This document shows, one piece after another, positions 1 to 9,855 of a stretch of DNA of 64,000 nt; the stretch's first letter is position 1; every line of letters starts with the position of its first letter. The notes beneath the pieces are model-generated. The model ran no database searches. It was given only the letters and a program-made list of their open reading frames with translations, and was not told the origin of the DNA. Source of the DNA: Aquibium microcysteis (GTDB lineage Bacteria; Pseudomonadota; Alphaproteobacteria; Rhizobiales; Rhizobiaceae). The position numbers and the translations under genes were made by a program. The stretch covers positions 6,004,001 through 6,068,000 of the forward strand of contig NZ_CP061080.1 of the NCBI RefSeq assembly GCF_014495845.1, written 5' to 3'.

Positions 1-453
1 TGCCTTGTAGCCGTCGAAGAAGTGTTCGCAGTCGACCATCGGCTCCTTGCCGGCGGCGGCCGCGGCCTCCACCGAGGCGCGGATGGCGTCGAGATTCTCG
101 TCTTCCGTGCAGCCGAGCGCCACGCGCACATGGTAGTCCCAGCTCTTGGCCACGAAGCAGACCGCGTCGGAGGCCGACTGCAGGATCGCCGCCAGACCCG
201 GATCGTTCGAGGCCGAGACGCCGACGCGCTTGGTCATGCCGAAGGCCACGAACTTCGCCCGCGCCGTGCGCTTCTTCTCGAAGAAGGCGGTATCGGTCGG
301 ATTGGCGCCCGGATAGCCGCCCTCGACATAGTCGATGCCGAAGCCGTCGAGCATGGCCGCGATGGCGATCTTGTCCTCGACGGAAAAATCGACGCCGGGC
401 GTCTGCTGGCCGTCGCGGAGCGTGGTGTCGAAGAGGTGGATGCGGGATTTCAT
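1..453 (-). CDS. cimA: Citramalate synthase (CimA-type), N-terminal part, cut by window edge
   Basis: The first 151 residues of an HMGL-like acyltransferase, running off the left edge. Residues 9-15 read DTTLRDG, the family signature in which Arg and Asp contact substrate and the divalent metal. The following QQTPGVDFS and VEGGYPGANPTD are the text I associate with the citramalate synthase subgroup rather than LeuA. Such enzymes condense pyruvate and acetyl-CoA to citramalate at the head of a threonine-independent isoleucine route. The ATG at 451-453 is preceded by a GGTGGAAG ribosome-binding stretch. The C-terminal regulatory domain lies outside the window, so substrate choice rests on N-terminal resemblance only; a 2-isopropylmalate synthase paralogue is the alternative. 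Confidence 0.8.
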   Translation of the reverse strand, partial: MKSRIHLFDTTLRDGQQTPGVDFSVEDKIAIAAMLDGFGIDYVEGGYPGANPTDTAFFEKKRTARAKFVAFGMTKRVGVSASNDPGLAAILQSASDAVCFVAKSWDYHVRVALGCTEDENLDAIRASVEAAAAAGKEPMVDCEHFFDGYKA

Positions 454-508
454 TGGCATGCTTCCACCGAGGGATAGGTGCACGGAGTTGGTTGGGCGTA
501 GCGCGAGG

Positions 509-668
509 CGCCCCCCTCTGCCCTGCCGGGCATCTCCCCCTCAGGGGGGGAGATCGGCTGTCGCGAGCGCCTCGCCCAATCGCCACTGTCGCAGGATGGG
601 CGCCGGTGCCGAAGCTGCCGATCTCCGCCCCTGAGGGGGAGATGGCCGGCAGGCCAGAGGGGGGTGCC
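509..668. repeat. Palindromic intergenic repeat, copy 1
   Basis: Two inverted arms carry CCCCCCTCTGCCCTGCCGGG followed by CATCTCCCCCTC, and the reverse complement of these at 612-668. About 60 bp of less conserved sequence separates them. The same design recurs at 2642-2802 and 6143-6316. The arms can form a long hairpin and the unit carries no gene, so it looks like a MITE-like or mosaic palindromic element of the type frequent in rhizobial genomes. It fills the gap between cimA (upstream end) and the stop of the iminopeptidase gene and may also act as a transcript end. Confidence 0.8.
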
Positions 669-715
669 TGGCGCGAACGCCGGAGACACCGCAGGGCGGG
701 ACGAAGCCAAAACCA

Positions 716-2159
<1,444 letters not shown>

Positions 2160-2163
<4 letters not shown>

Positions 2164-2558
2164 GGGTGGGCTCCCTCGTGCTGGATGGGTGCGGGCCGGA
2201 CAAGGCCGGCGACCGTGATCACGTGCAGGCAGAGATCGTCGAGGCCGGTGAGGGCGTCGGCGTTGGTGAAACGCAGGATGGTCCAGCCGCACTCCCCGAG
2301 GAACCTGGACCGGACGGCATCCTTGCGGATGGCCTGATCATCACCATGCTGGCTGCCGTCGATCTCGACGATGATCCTGTAGGCGGGGCAGGCGAAGTCG
2401 ACGATGTATGGACCGATCGGGAACTGGCGCCTGAAGCCCATCCCCATAAGCCGATGAGCGCGCACGGCGTTCCAGAACTTCAGCTCCGCATCGGTCATGC
2501 GCCTGCGCATGGCCTTGGCGCGGGGGCGGTTCTGCGGCGGGGGAGGTGTGTGCGGCAT
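2160..2558 (-). CDS. DUF559 domain protein (Vsr/restriction-endonuclease-like fold)
   Basis: A 132-residue protein. After a Pro/Arg-rich head (1-20) it carries the DUF559 core: RRQFPIGPYIVDFACP, then IIVEIDGSQH at 62-71, and GWTILRF. D54, E65, D67 and H71 match the acidic/histidine pattern of very-short-patch-repair-like nucleases. The family is widespread in alphaproteobacteria and its role is unknown; nuclease activity is inferred from fold. It is the first gene of the operon with the GFA protein and proline iminopeptidase and starts just downstream of a palindromic repeat. Confidence 0.85.
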
Positions 2559-2641
2559 GGTCAGGCGGTCTGTTGGGGACGCATCTGCGAGCCCGTCAGC
2601 ACTCTACGGCGCACCTTTCTTGACAGGCGTCTCGCTCCGTC

Positions 2642-2802
2642 GCGCCCCCCTCTGGCCTGCCGGCCATCTCCCCCACGAGGGGGGAGATCACTCACTCTGC
2701 CGTGTTCGCTCAATTCCGACGTCGGCAGGTCGCGCTCCGCCGCCGAAGCTGCCGATCTCCCCCCTCGTGGGGGAGATGCCCGGCAGGGCAGAGGGGGGCG
2801 CC
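2642..2802. repeat. Palindromic intergenic repeat, copy 2
   Basis: Same architecture as the copy at 509-668: a left arm with CCCCCCTCTGGCCTGCCGG and CATCTCCCCC, and a right arm at about 2750-2802 with its complement ending GAGGGGGGCGCC. It lies between the end of cysS and the start of the DUF559 gene. The arms differ by a few substitutions from the other copies (ACGAGG instead of TCAGGG next to the C-run), so the copies are not recent identical duplications. Confidence 0.8.
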
Positions 2803-2838
2803 CGGACGCCAACCTCTCGACGCCGTCGCGCTCCACCC

Positions 2839-4362
2839 TCACCGCCTCACCTCCCACGTCGTCACCCGCGCGCCGGTCACGGGATCCTTCCCGTCCTTCA
2901 GCTGGATCCCCTGCGCCAGCAGCTCGTCGCGGATCCGGTCGGCCTCGGCCCAGTTCTTCTGGGCGATGAAGGCGAGGCGGTGTTGGACGACTTTGCGAAT
3001 TACCGTCTCTTCCCGTTCCGTCATCCCAGATGCCCAGTCAATGCCCAGGAACTTTAGAGCGGCTGCGAGCTTGCTCGCGCCCTCCCGGCGTCTCGCCTCG
3101 ATCTCGCCGTCACTTTCGTGCCCGGTAAGTCCGCTCCTGAAAGCAGCTGAATCGTATCGCGAAATCAAACGAAACGCTGCCGCCAGATCCAGGTCGTTAC
3201 CCACCGCTTCGATGAACTCTGACGGAACTTGGAGTTCGGGATCATGAGGCTCTGCCAGTGCGCGTGCCCAGCGGGTCCACATTGAGAGTGCCTCCTCCAG
3301 CCGCCGCACGCTGAAATCGATCGGCTCGCGATAATGCGTCATCAGCATCGCCAGCCGCAGCACCTCGCCCGGCCACTTCCGCCCCCCGAACCTGTCCGTC
3401 TCCAGCAAATCATGGATCGTGACGAAATTCCCCTCGCTCTTCGACATCTTGCGGCCCTCGACCTGCACGAAGCCGTTGTGCATCCACACCGTCGCCATCG
3501 CCTCGGTGCCCAGCGCGCAGCAGGACTGGGCGATCTCGTTCTCGTGGTGGGGGAAGATGAGGTCGAGCCCGCCGCCATGGATGTCGAACATGTTCTTCGT
3601 CGGGTCGTCGCAGGTCAGGCCGCCGCCATAGGGCTCGAGCAGCTTGGCCATCGACATGGCCGAGCACTCGATGTGCCAGCCGGGACGCCCGTCGACGGCG
3701 ATGCCGGCAGGCGAGGGCCAGCCGGGTTCCCCCGGCTTCGACGGCTTCCAGAGCACGAAGTCCATCTCGTCGCGCTTGTAGGAGGCCACGTCGACGCGGG
3801 CGCCGGCCAGCATCTCGTCGAAGGGGCGCTTCGACAGCGAGCCGTAGCGCAGGCCCGGGCGGCCGTTCATGGCCTTCGGCGAAAACAGCACGTGGTCCTC
3901 GGCCACGTAGGCCACGCCGCGCTCGACCAGCCGGTCGATCAGCGCGCGCATCTGCGGGATGTGCTCCGTCGCCCGCGGCTGCTCCGTCGGCGGCAGGCAG
4001 CCGAGCGCGGCCACGTCCTTCTGGTACTGGTCGTAGGTCGTCTCCGTCACCTTGCGGATCGCCTCGTTGAGCGACAGCGTCCCGGCCTCGATCTCGGCGC
4101 CGAAATCGCGCAGCGCCCGCGCGTTGATCTTGTCGTCGACGTCGGTGATGTTGCGGACATAGGTGACGTTGTCCGCCCCGTGGACGTGCCTGAGCAGCCG
4201 GAACAGCACGTCGAACACGATCGCCGGCCGCGCATTGCCGATATGGGCGTAGTCGTAGACCGTCGGGCCGCAGACATACATGCGCACGTTGGCGGGGTCG
4301 ATCGGCGCGAACGGCTCCTTGGCGCGCGTCAGCGTGTTGTAGAGGCGAAGTCCCTCGGACAT
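2839..4362 (-). CDS. cysS: Cysteinyl-tRNA synthetase
   Basis: A 507-residue class I aminoacyl-tRNA synthetase charging tRNA-Cys. The HIGN form of the HIGH motif is at 40-43 and KMSKS at 305-309. The zinc ligands expected from the E. coli enzyme are present (C31, C233, H272 and E276 within PHHENE). The C-terminal end [17 protein letters not shown] is normal, so the gene is complete. Residues about 367-454 (bases 3001-3260) are noticeably less GC-rich (roughly 57%) than the rest of the gene. Start at 4362 gives the usual N-terminus [10 protein letters not shown]. Confidence 0.97.
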   Translation of the reverse strand: MSEGLRLYNTLTRAKEPFAPIDPANVRMYVCGPTVYDYAHIGNARPAIVFDVLFRLLRHVHGADNVTYVRNITDVDDKINARALRDFGAEIEAGTLSLNEAIRKVTETTYDQYQKDVAALGCLPPTEQPRATEHIPQMRALIDRLVERGVAYVAEDHVLFSPKAMNGRPGLRYGSLSKRPFDEMLAGARVDVASYKRDEMDFVLWKPSKPGEPGWPSPAGIAVDGRPGWHIECSAMSMAKLLEPYGGGLTCDDPTKNMFDIHGGGLDLIFPHHENEIAQSCCALGTEAMATVWMHNGFVQVEGRKMSKSEGNFVTIHDLLETDRFGGRKWPGEVLRLAMLMTHYREPIDFSVRRLEEALSMWTRWARALAEPHDPELQVPSEFIEAVGNDLDLAAAFRLISRYDSAAFRSGLTGHESDGEIEARRREGASKLAAALKFLGIDWASGMTEREETVIRKVVQHRLAFIAQKNWAEADRIRDELLAQGIQLKDGKDPVTGARVTTWEVRR

Positions 4363-4780
4363 TTCGTCTTCCCCAAGAGGCCCGGCTGAGGCGCCGGCGC
4401 CATGTTTCCAGAACCGCGCCCCGCCGGGACGCGAAAGAATTCACCCGCCGGCTGGCCGGGGCGTTTTTCTTTTCCTGGGAGAAAGGGTGAAAACGTCCGG
4501 ACCAGCGCGAGCGCTAGCCACAAATGCAGATGCCGGTAATGGCGACGGTCGTTTTCATCGCCCGCTTTATGCCGCCCGTCTCCTGCCGCGTCAAGCGGGC
4601 GGACGCCGCCGCCTGTGTCGCTCCTGCAACAGCCAATGGGGCAGATTTCACAGTTCCCGCCCGCCGAGTCGGATATTCGGGATAAGCGGTGGTTCGGCCA
4701 TGTTTCGGACGAAATCGATCACCACCTGCGCCAACGCGGGCCGCAGAGCCCGGACACAGAGGACCCCGAGGGAAAAGACG
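4363..4780. other. Long non-coding stretch upstream of cysS
   Basis: About 420 bases with no convincing gene on either strand. It holds the cysS leader and, on the plus strand near 4446-4475, a CCGGCTGGCCGG hairpin followed by a T-rich run that resembles an intrinsic terminator but has no plus-strand gene before it. No tRNA or known riboswitch was recognised. Confidence 0.4.
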
Positions 4781-4963
4781 ATGCAACGCACCGCCACCCA
4801 GGCCGACAGCGAACGCGCCAAGGCCGGCCCCCAGCTCGACAAGTTCCGCACCATCGGCCCTGCCGCCGTCCTGGCGGCGCTCGTCTGCTCTCACAAGAAG
4901 ACGAAGCAGTCCGGTGTCGCCCCGGCGACGGGTCCGCTGTCGTCCCACAAGGACACCGACTGA
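4781..4963 (+). CDS. Possible small hypothetical protein (60 residues)
   Basis: A short open frame starting MQRTATQADSERAKAG and ending SHKDTD, with GAGGGAAAAGACG in ribosome-binding position just before the ATG. The middle reads IGPAAVLAALVCSHKK, a short hydrophobic patch followed by basic residues. I recall small rhizobial proteins of unknown function with a similar IG-x-AAV-x-AAL centre, but this is memory, not a search. The frame stays open upstream to 4487 without a ribosome-binding site, so the internal ATG is preferred. The neighbouring SRAP gene is convergent. Confidence 0.45.
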   Translation: MQRTATQADSERAKAGPQLDKFRTIGPAAVLAALVCSHKKTKQSGVAPATGPLSSHKDTD

Positions 4964-5044
4964 CGCATGTCGTCCGGTGCTCGAAGCGGCGCCGGCACCT
5001 TCCACCACCGCGAACGGCGCTGCTGACCGCCGGCGGGGCGCATT

Positions 5045-5812
5045 TCAGAACAGCTTGAGCTGATCGGCGGGCGGCGCGGGGTTCCGGGCCGCCTTCGGCA
5101 CCAGGACGGCCGCCGGCTTCGCGCTGGCGATCGGCTCCTGGATGTCGGGGCCGGTGTTGGCCACCTTGTTCACCTTGTCCGAAATCGCGATCGCCTCGAA
5201 GAAGCCGGGCTCGACCGGGGCGAGCAGGTCGGCCACGTCGCGCGGCTCCCGGCCGCGGCAATCCAGCCAGCGCGCAAAGTCCGCCGGGCGGATCACCACC
5301 GGCATGCGGTCGTGGATTTCGGCGATCTGGTCGTTCGCAGCGGTCGTCAGGATCGCGCCGGTGTCGATCTCGCCGCCGCCCGGCTCCGCATAGGTCTCCA
5401 TCAGCGCGCCGAACGCCATCAGCCCGCCGCCCTTCGGCCGGATCAGATAGGCCTGCTTGGCCTTCCCCTCGCGCTTCCACTCGTAGAACCCCGTCGCCGG
5501 GATCAGCGCGCGGCGATGCCGCATGGCGGCGCGGAAGGCGTTCTTCTCGGCCGCCGTCTCCGAGCGCGCATTGATCAGGAGCGGCAGCGCCTTGGGGTCC
5601 TTGCACCACCCCGGGATCAGCCCCCACCGCACCAGCAGCGCCACCCGGTCGGGCAGGTTCGAGCCCGGCTCGCGCGGCGGTCCCGCCATGGCGAGCAGGA
5701 TCGGCTGCGTCGGCGCGATGTTGTAGCGCGGCGGAAAGGCCTCGAGCTCCAGCGTCGCCAGGAACGCCGCCACCTCTTCCGGCGTCGCCGCCAATGTGAA
5801 CCGTCCGCACAT
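5045..5812 (-). CDS. SOS response-associated peptidase (SRAP/YedK/HMCES)
   Basis: A 255-residue SRAP protein. After Met removal it exposes the catalytic Cys2 (MCGRFTL) that forms a thiazolidine DNA-protein crosslink with abasic sites in single-stranded DNA. Other family motifs are RYNIAPTQ near 30, the active-site glutamate in ATGFYEW, NARSET, and the histidine in IHDRMPVVI. The ATG at 5812 is chosen because the start must place Cys at position 2; the frame is open 42 codons further upstream but that extension is not family-like. The role is protection of abasic sites during replication; no LexA box was identified. Confidence 0.93.
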   Translation of the reverse strand: MCGRFTLAATPEEVAAFLATLELEAFPPRYNIAPTQPILLAMAGPPREPGSNLPDRVALLVRWGLIPGWCKDPKALPLLINARSETAAEKNAFRAAMRHRRALIPATGFYEWKREGKAKQAYLIRPKGGGLMAFGALMETYAEPGGGEIDTGAILTTAANDQIAEIHDRMPVVIRPADFARWLDCRGREPRDVADLLAPVEPGFFEAIAISDKVNKVANTGPDIQEPIASAKPAAVLVPKAARNPAPPADQLKLF

Positions 5813-5912
5813 GCCGCCAGACTTGGCGGCCCGCGCCGCAAAGGTCAAGCGGCGAGGCACGGCGGCAGGGACCGCGCGCCGGCATCCGGCCGAAGGGCAG
5901 GGGACCCGCCGC

Positions 5913-6118
5913 CTATTCCAGCCCGAAGCAGTTGGCATAGTAGGTCGTCGTCGCCGGCCGGTCCGAGAACAGCCCGACGATGCCGACCTCTTGGTGCAGC
6001 ACGTTCATCAGCGTGAACACGTCGCCGTCAGCGTCATCGCCCCTTCAGCGACTGGAAGTACCAGCCGCCGCCGGACGCGAGCGGGCCGGAGCGCTCGGCC
6101 GTCCAACGGTCAAAGCAT
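5913..6118 (-). pseudogene. C-terminal remnant of a glycerophosphodiester phosphodiesterase
   Basis: Read on the minus strand, 6044-5916 encodes [13 protein letters not shown] followed by [20 protein letters not shown] and then FGLE before a TAG stop. This resembles the C-terminal end of a GDPD/GlpQ-type phosphodiesterase, where a G-[LIV]-FSDWPAT-x-TYYAN ending is known to me. The preceding protein-like text ([17 protein letters not shown], bases about 6117-6037) is in a different frame that stops at 6034, so a frameshift separates the two parts. Nothing upstream of about 6118 continues the gene; a palindromic repeat begins at 6143. No start or catalytic domain remains. The family assignment is an inference from about 40 residues. 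Confidence 0.5.
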
Positions 6119-6142
6119 CGTGAAGGAGCCTTGCGCCCCGGC

Positions 6143-6316
6143 GCACCCCCCTCTGCCTGCCGGCATCTCCCGCTCAAAGGGGGGAGATCGGCAGCTCGGG
6201 CCGCCGCCGCCTCTCTTGCATCGCGAGCAATCGTGCACCGTCTGCGATTGGCGAAGCCGGCGGAGCGCATGATCTCCCCCCTTGAGGGGGAGATGCCGGC
6301 AGGCAGAGGGGGGTGT
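6143..6316. repeat. Palindromic intergenic repeat, copy 3
   Basis: Third copy of the element at 509-668 and 2642-2802. The left arm reads CACCCCCCTCTGCCTGCCGG then CATCTCCCGCTC; the right arm at about 6269-6316 is its complement ending GAGGGGGGTGTC. The central part is longer (about 80 bp). It abuts the truncated phosphodiesterase remnant, so insertion of or recombination at this element may have removed the rest of that gene. Confidence 0.8.
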
Positions 6317-6398
6317 CGTAGGGCGCCAGCGGAGCCAAGCTGCTGCCTGACTCACAAGACGGGCCATGGCGGACGGACGATCGCCCGAACGCGAGCCC

Positions 6399-7010
6399 TC
6401 ACAGCCGCCCGATCACGCCCGCATCCCCTTCAGCCTCAGCCGCCGCCGCCCGCGCCGTCTCCACGATCGCCGGCACGACGTCCGCAACGGCGTCCACGAT
6501 CAGCGGCTGCACCAGGTGTCCCGTGTGCACGAAACCCTCCGCGCGCATGTGGTCGAGCAGGGCCGTCATCGGGTTCCAGAAGCCGTCGAGATTGGCGAAG
6601 ACGATCGGCTTGCGGTGGCGGCCGAGCTGCGCCCAGGTCATGATCTCGACGATCTCCTCCAGCGTGCCGATGCCGCCCGGCAGCGCCACGAAGGCGTCGG
6701 ATTTCTCGAACATCATGTGCTTGCGCTGGTGCATGTCCTCGGTGATCACGAGTTCGTCCAGCCGGTCGAGATCGGAGGCGGTCCGCTCCTTGGTCATCAG
6801 GAAGCGCGGGATGATGCCGGTCACCGGGCCGCCGGCCGCCATCGCGCCGTCGGCCACCGCGCCCATGATGCCCTTGGTGCCGCCGCCATAGACCAGCCTG
6901 AGCCCGGCCTGCGCGATCGAGCGCCCGAGCGCCTTGCCGGCCTCGACATAGAGGGATTGCCGGCCCGGCGAGGAACCGCAGTAGACGCAGATGGAACGAA
7001 TCGTGCTCAT
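6399..7010 (-). CDS. LOG family protein (nucleoside 5'-monophosphate phosphoribohydrolase)
   Basis: A 203-residue Rossmann-like protein of the LOG/YgdH group, which releases the base from AMP-type nucleotides, including cytokinin riboside monophosphates. The motifs are GGGTKGIMG at 42-50, HQRKHMM at 94-100 and the signature PGGIGTLEE at 111-119 with the catalytic Glu. Length is typical of the short LOG class (about 190-210). Older databases call these lysine decarboxylases, which is incorrect. It stands alone, divergent from the LysM gene across about 117 bases. Confidence 0.93.
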   Translation of the reverse strand: MSTIRSICVYCGSSPGRQSLYVEAGKALGRSIAQAGLRLVYGGGTKGIMGAVADGAMAAGGPVTGIIPRFLMTKERTASDLDRLDELVITEDMHQRKHMMFEKSDAFVALPGGIGTLEEIVEIMTWAQLGRHRKPIVFANLDGFWNPMTALLDHMRAEGFVHTGHLVQPLIVDAVADVVPAIVETARAAAAEAEGDAGVIGRL

Positions 7011-7127
7011 GGCGGCAATGGGCCTGCCGGTACCGGAGCGGTCAAGACGTCACGGGGCGTTTTTCTTGTGGCAGTGCAAAAAACGCGCTAGAGCGAGGAT
7101 AATCGGCAAAAGATCGGGGGCTTGACG

Positions 7128-9713
7128 GTGAATTCTCCCTTGCAGGTGCTGCTCTTCCTCATCGGCGGTCTCGCCACCGTGGGAGGGGTCGCCTATTACG
7201 TCGACGGCCCGGGCCGGAGCTCGCCCGTCGAAGCGCCGCAGGTCGCGTCCCTTCCCGCCGAGGGCACGGCGCCCGCGGCGGCTCCCGAGGCCGCACCCGC
7301 GGCTGCCCCGGAGGGGGCCGCCGTGCCGCAGCCGCAAGCCGTTGCGGATCCACAGGTTTCCGTGCCGACCTTCGATCTGCTGCGCGTCGAGCCGGACGGT
7401 TCGATGGTCATCGCCGGCCGCGCCGCCCCGCAGTCCGCCATCGAGGTCGTCGTCGGCTCCAGTGTCATCGCCCGGACGACCGCCAATGCCGATCAGGACT
7501 TCGTCGTCGTGCTCGACGAGCCGCTGAAGCCCGGCAACTACCAGATCGTCCTGCGGGCGACCTCGCCCGACAACGTCGTCGCGACCTCTCTGGAGACGGC
7601 TCTCGTCTCGGTGCCTGATTCGCCCTCTGGCGAGGTTCTGGCGCTGGTCGAGGAGCCCGGCAAGGCGAGCCGGCTGATCACCGTACCCGAAGGCGGCACG
7701 CCGCCCGCCGACCTCGCCGGTACGCCCGCGCCGGCAGCCGCCGATGCGCCGAACGCCGCGCCCGCTGCCGAACCTGCCGCACCCGAAACCGAAGTCGCCG
7801 CCGCACCGGCGCCAGCGGACCAGACCGTCGCCGCCGCGGCGGCCCCGGCTGCCGATGCTCCGGCCTCCGAAGCTGCACCCGCCGGCGCGGTGACCGCCGA
7901 GGCAAAGCCGGCCGCGGAGGCCGGTGCGCCGGCCGCGACGGCAGCCGCCGAAGCCCCCGCCGTCGCGGCCGCGCCCGAGGCCGCGCCGACAGCCGCCGCC
8001 GCTTCTCCCGCCGATGGCCAGGCCGCACCCGCGGGCGAGGCCGTCGCGGAAGCCGCCGCCCCGGAGGCGCCCGCCGCTGGCGCCGCCCCGGTTGCCTCCG
8101 CTGGCAGCGATGCGCCGTCCGCCGCCGGTACGGCACCTGCGACCGCTGCGGCGTCGGCAGAGCCCGCCGCTGCTGGCGAGGCGCAGGTCGCCATGGTCGA
8201 TCCGGCGGCGCCGGCCGAGCCGGCCGAGCCGGCCGCACCGGCCCCGACCGGCGCCGAACAGCCCGCCGTCCGCGTCGAGGCGGTCGAGATCGAGGGCCGC
8301 ACCGTCTTCGTGGCGGGCATGGCCTCGCCCGGCCTGACCGTGCGGGTCTACGCCAATGCCATCCTGCTCGGCGAGGCGGTGGCCTCCGAAGCCGGCCGTT
8401 TCCTCATCGAGACCGAGCGCGACCTGCCCGTGGGCGACTACATCGTCCGCGCCGACCTGATCGCCGACGGCGGCCGCAAGGTCGTCGCCCGCGCCGCGGT
8501 GCCGTTCCAGCGCGAAGCCGGCGAATCCATCGCCGCCGTCGCCGCACCGCCCCCCGCCGTCGGGCAGGCCACCGTCGCCGAACCGGCCGCGCCGCCTGCC
8601 GATACCGCCGCTCAGCCCGCCGCGCCTGCCGCGCAGCCCGCGGATGGAACCGCCCCGCAGGTCGCCGCGGCCGATCCGGCCCAGCCGACCGCCGAGAAGC
8701 CCGCCGACACGGCCGCCGCCGCGCCGCAGCCCGCGGCACCCGCGGCCGACGCCGCCGCGCCGCAGCCCGCGGCACCCGCGGCACCCGCGGCCGACGCCGC
8801 CGCGCAGCCGGCCGCACCGGCTGCCGAGCCCGCCGCGCCTGCCGCGCAGCCCGCGGATGGAACCGTCCCCCAGGTCGCCGCGGCCGATCCGGCCCAGCCG
8901 ACCGCCGAGAAGCCCGCCGCCGAGATGGCCGCCGCGCAGCCGGCCGCACCGGCTGCCGAGCCCGCCGCGCCTGCCGCGCAGCCCGCGGATGGAACCGCCC
9001 CGCAGGTCGCCGCTGCCGATCCGGCCCAGCCGACCGCCGAGAAGCCCTCGCCCGGGATCGCCGCCGCCGAGTCCCAGCCCGCGGCGCAGCCGGCTACACC
9101 TGCCGCCGAGGCAGCCGCAGAGCCTGCGACGTCTGCCGCAGAGCCCGCCGCGACCGGCACCGAGCCTGCCGCGCCCGCCGCCCCGCAGATGGCCGCTGCC
9201 GATCCCGCCCGGCCGACGGCCGAGAAGCCCGCTGAAATGGCCGCCGCCGCGCAGCCCGCGGCACCTGCCGCCGAGGCCGCCGCAGAGCCTGCCGCGACCG
9301 CCGCAGAGCCCGCCGCCACCGGCACCGAGCCTGCGACGCCCGCCGCTCCGCAGGTCGCCGCCGCCGATCCCCAGCCGACCGCCGAGAAGCCCGCCGCCGA
9401 CGTCGCCGCCGCGACCGAGCCCGCGTCCGACGGCGTCGTCACCGTCATGGCGGCTCCGCTGCAGTCGGTCGACGGGTCCGTCATCATCCGGCGCGGCGAC
9501 ACGCTGTGGCGGATCTCGCGGCGCGTCTATGGCCGCGGGGTGCGCTATTCCACCATCTACCTCGCCAACCAGGAGCAGATCGAGGATCCGGACCGCATCT
9601 GGCCCGGCCAGGTCTTCCGCGTGCCCGACAAGACCACCGAGGGCGAGGCGGCCGATCTCGAGGCCATGGGCGCCCAGGTCGTCACGCCCGCGCCGGCCAC
9701 GGCCGCGCAATAA
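7128..9713 (+). CDS. Ala/Pro-rich LysM-domain envelope protein
   Basis: An 861-residue protein. Residues 5-24 form one membrane anchor (LQVLLFLIGGLATVGGVAYYV). Two similar beta-rich segments, about 75-178 (VEPDGSMVIAGRAAP) and 380-470 (EIEGRTVFVAGMASPG), look like repeated Ig-like or carbohydrate-binding folds. They are separated and followed by long Ala/Pro/Glu-rich, probably disordered linkers. A LysM peptidoglycan-binding domain closes the protein at about 785-833 (IIRRGDTLWRISRRVYG ... WPGQVFRVP). I chose GTG at 7128 because GGGGG lies seven bases upstream; a TTG two codons earlier is also open. Anchored in the inner membrane and reaching into the murein is the inferred topology. Rhizobial genomes carry similar proteins of unknown role. 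Confidence 0.85.
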   Translation: MNSPLQVLLFLIGGLATVGGVAYYVDGPGRSSPVEAPQVASLPAEGTAPAAAPEAAPAAAPEGAAVPQPQAVADPQVSVPTFDLLRVEPDGSMVIAGRAAPQSAIEVVVGSSVIARTTANADQDFVVVLDEPLKPGNYQIVLRATSPDNVVATSLETALVSVPDSPSGEVLALVEEPGKASRLITVPEGGTPPADLAGTPAPAAADAPNAAPAAEPAAPETEVAAAPAPADQTVAAAAAPAADAPASEAAPAGAVTAEAKPAAEAGAPAATAAAEAPAVAAAPEAAPTAAAASPADGQAAPAGEAVAEAAAPEAPAAGAAPVASAGSDAPSAAGTAPATAAASAEPAAAGEAQVAMVDPAAPAEPAEPAAPAPTGAEQPAVRVEAVEIEGRTVFVAGMASPGLTVRVYANAILLGEAVASEAGRFLIETERDLPVGDYIVRADLIADGGRKVVARAAVPFQREAGESIAAVAAPPPAVGQATVAEPAAPPADTAAQPAAPAAQPADGTAPQVAAADPAQPTAEKPADTAAAAPQPAAPAADAAAPQPAAPAAPAADAAAQPAAPAAEPAAPAAQPADGTVPQVAAADPAQPTAEKPAAEMAAAQPAAPAAEPAAPAAQPADGTAPQVAAADPAQPTAEKPSPGIAAAESQPAAQPATPAAEAAAEPATSAAEPAATGTEPAAPAAPQMAAADPARPTAEKPAEMAAAAQPAAPAAEAAAEPAATAAEPAATGTEPATPAAPQVAAADPQPTAEKPAADVAAATEPASDGVVTVMAAPLQSVDGSVIIRRGDTLWRISRRVYGRGVRYSTIYLANQEQIEDPDRIWPGQVFRVPDKTTEGEAADLEAMGAQVVTPAPATAAQ
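8616..9047 (+). repeat. Three 87-bp near-identical coding repeats inside the LysM gene
   Basis: Units at 8616-8702, 8829-8915 and 8961-9047 are almost identical (start CCCGCCGCGCCTGCCGCGCA, end GCCGAGAAGCCC). They encode PAAPAAQPADGT-[AV]-PQVAAADP then AQPTAEKP. More diverged relatives continue to about 9400. Unit length is a multiple of three, so gain or loss keeps frame. This is the likely site of length variation in the linker. Confidence 0.85.
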
Positions 9714-9739
9714 GCGAGGGCTTTCGCCCGCGAACCGCC

Positions 9740-9795
9740 GGCCCGTCGCCCTCGCGGCGGGCCGTTTCCGTTCCGGGACGGCACCACCGTCCCGG
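9740..9795 (+). terminator. Hairpins after the LysM gene, terminator-like
   Basis: A 10-bp stem (9740-9749 with 9754-9763, one T-G pair, loop CCTC) is followed by GTTTCCGTTCC. A second 9-bp stem CCGGGACGG/CCGTCCCGG lies at 9773-9795. The first has the shape of an intrinsic terminator with a weak T tract. Confidence 0.5.
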
Positions 9796-9830
9796 TCGCG
9801 CCCTGCCATGGCCCTTGCGGGATTTGTTTC

Positions 9831-9855
9831 CATCGTTTATCGACGATGAACGATG
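9831..9855. promoter_or_regulatory. Candidate ArsR operator overlapping the regulator start codon
   Basis: The arms CATCGTT (9831-9837) and AACGATG (9849-9855) are perfect inverted repeats separated by 11 bases; the second arm contains the ATG of the regulator gene. ArsR/SmtB proteins usually bind such dyads at their own promoters, so autorepression is inferred. A nested ATCG...CGAT half-site lies between the arms. Confidence 0.5.

Noticed and set aside
4446..4475. Intrinsic terminator on the plus strand upstream of cysS
   Set aside because: Hairpin plus T run is present, but no plus-strand gene precedes it; probably part of the leftward leader.
7050..9833. A 927-codon open frame antisense to the LysM gene
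   Set aside because: Gly/Arg-rich mirror of an Ala/Pro-rich gene in high-GC DNA; no domain, no ribosome-binding site, and the sense strand has a signal anchor and a LysM domain.
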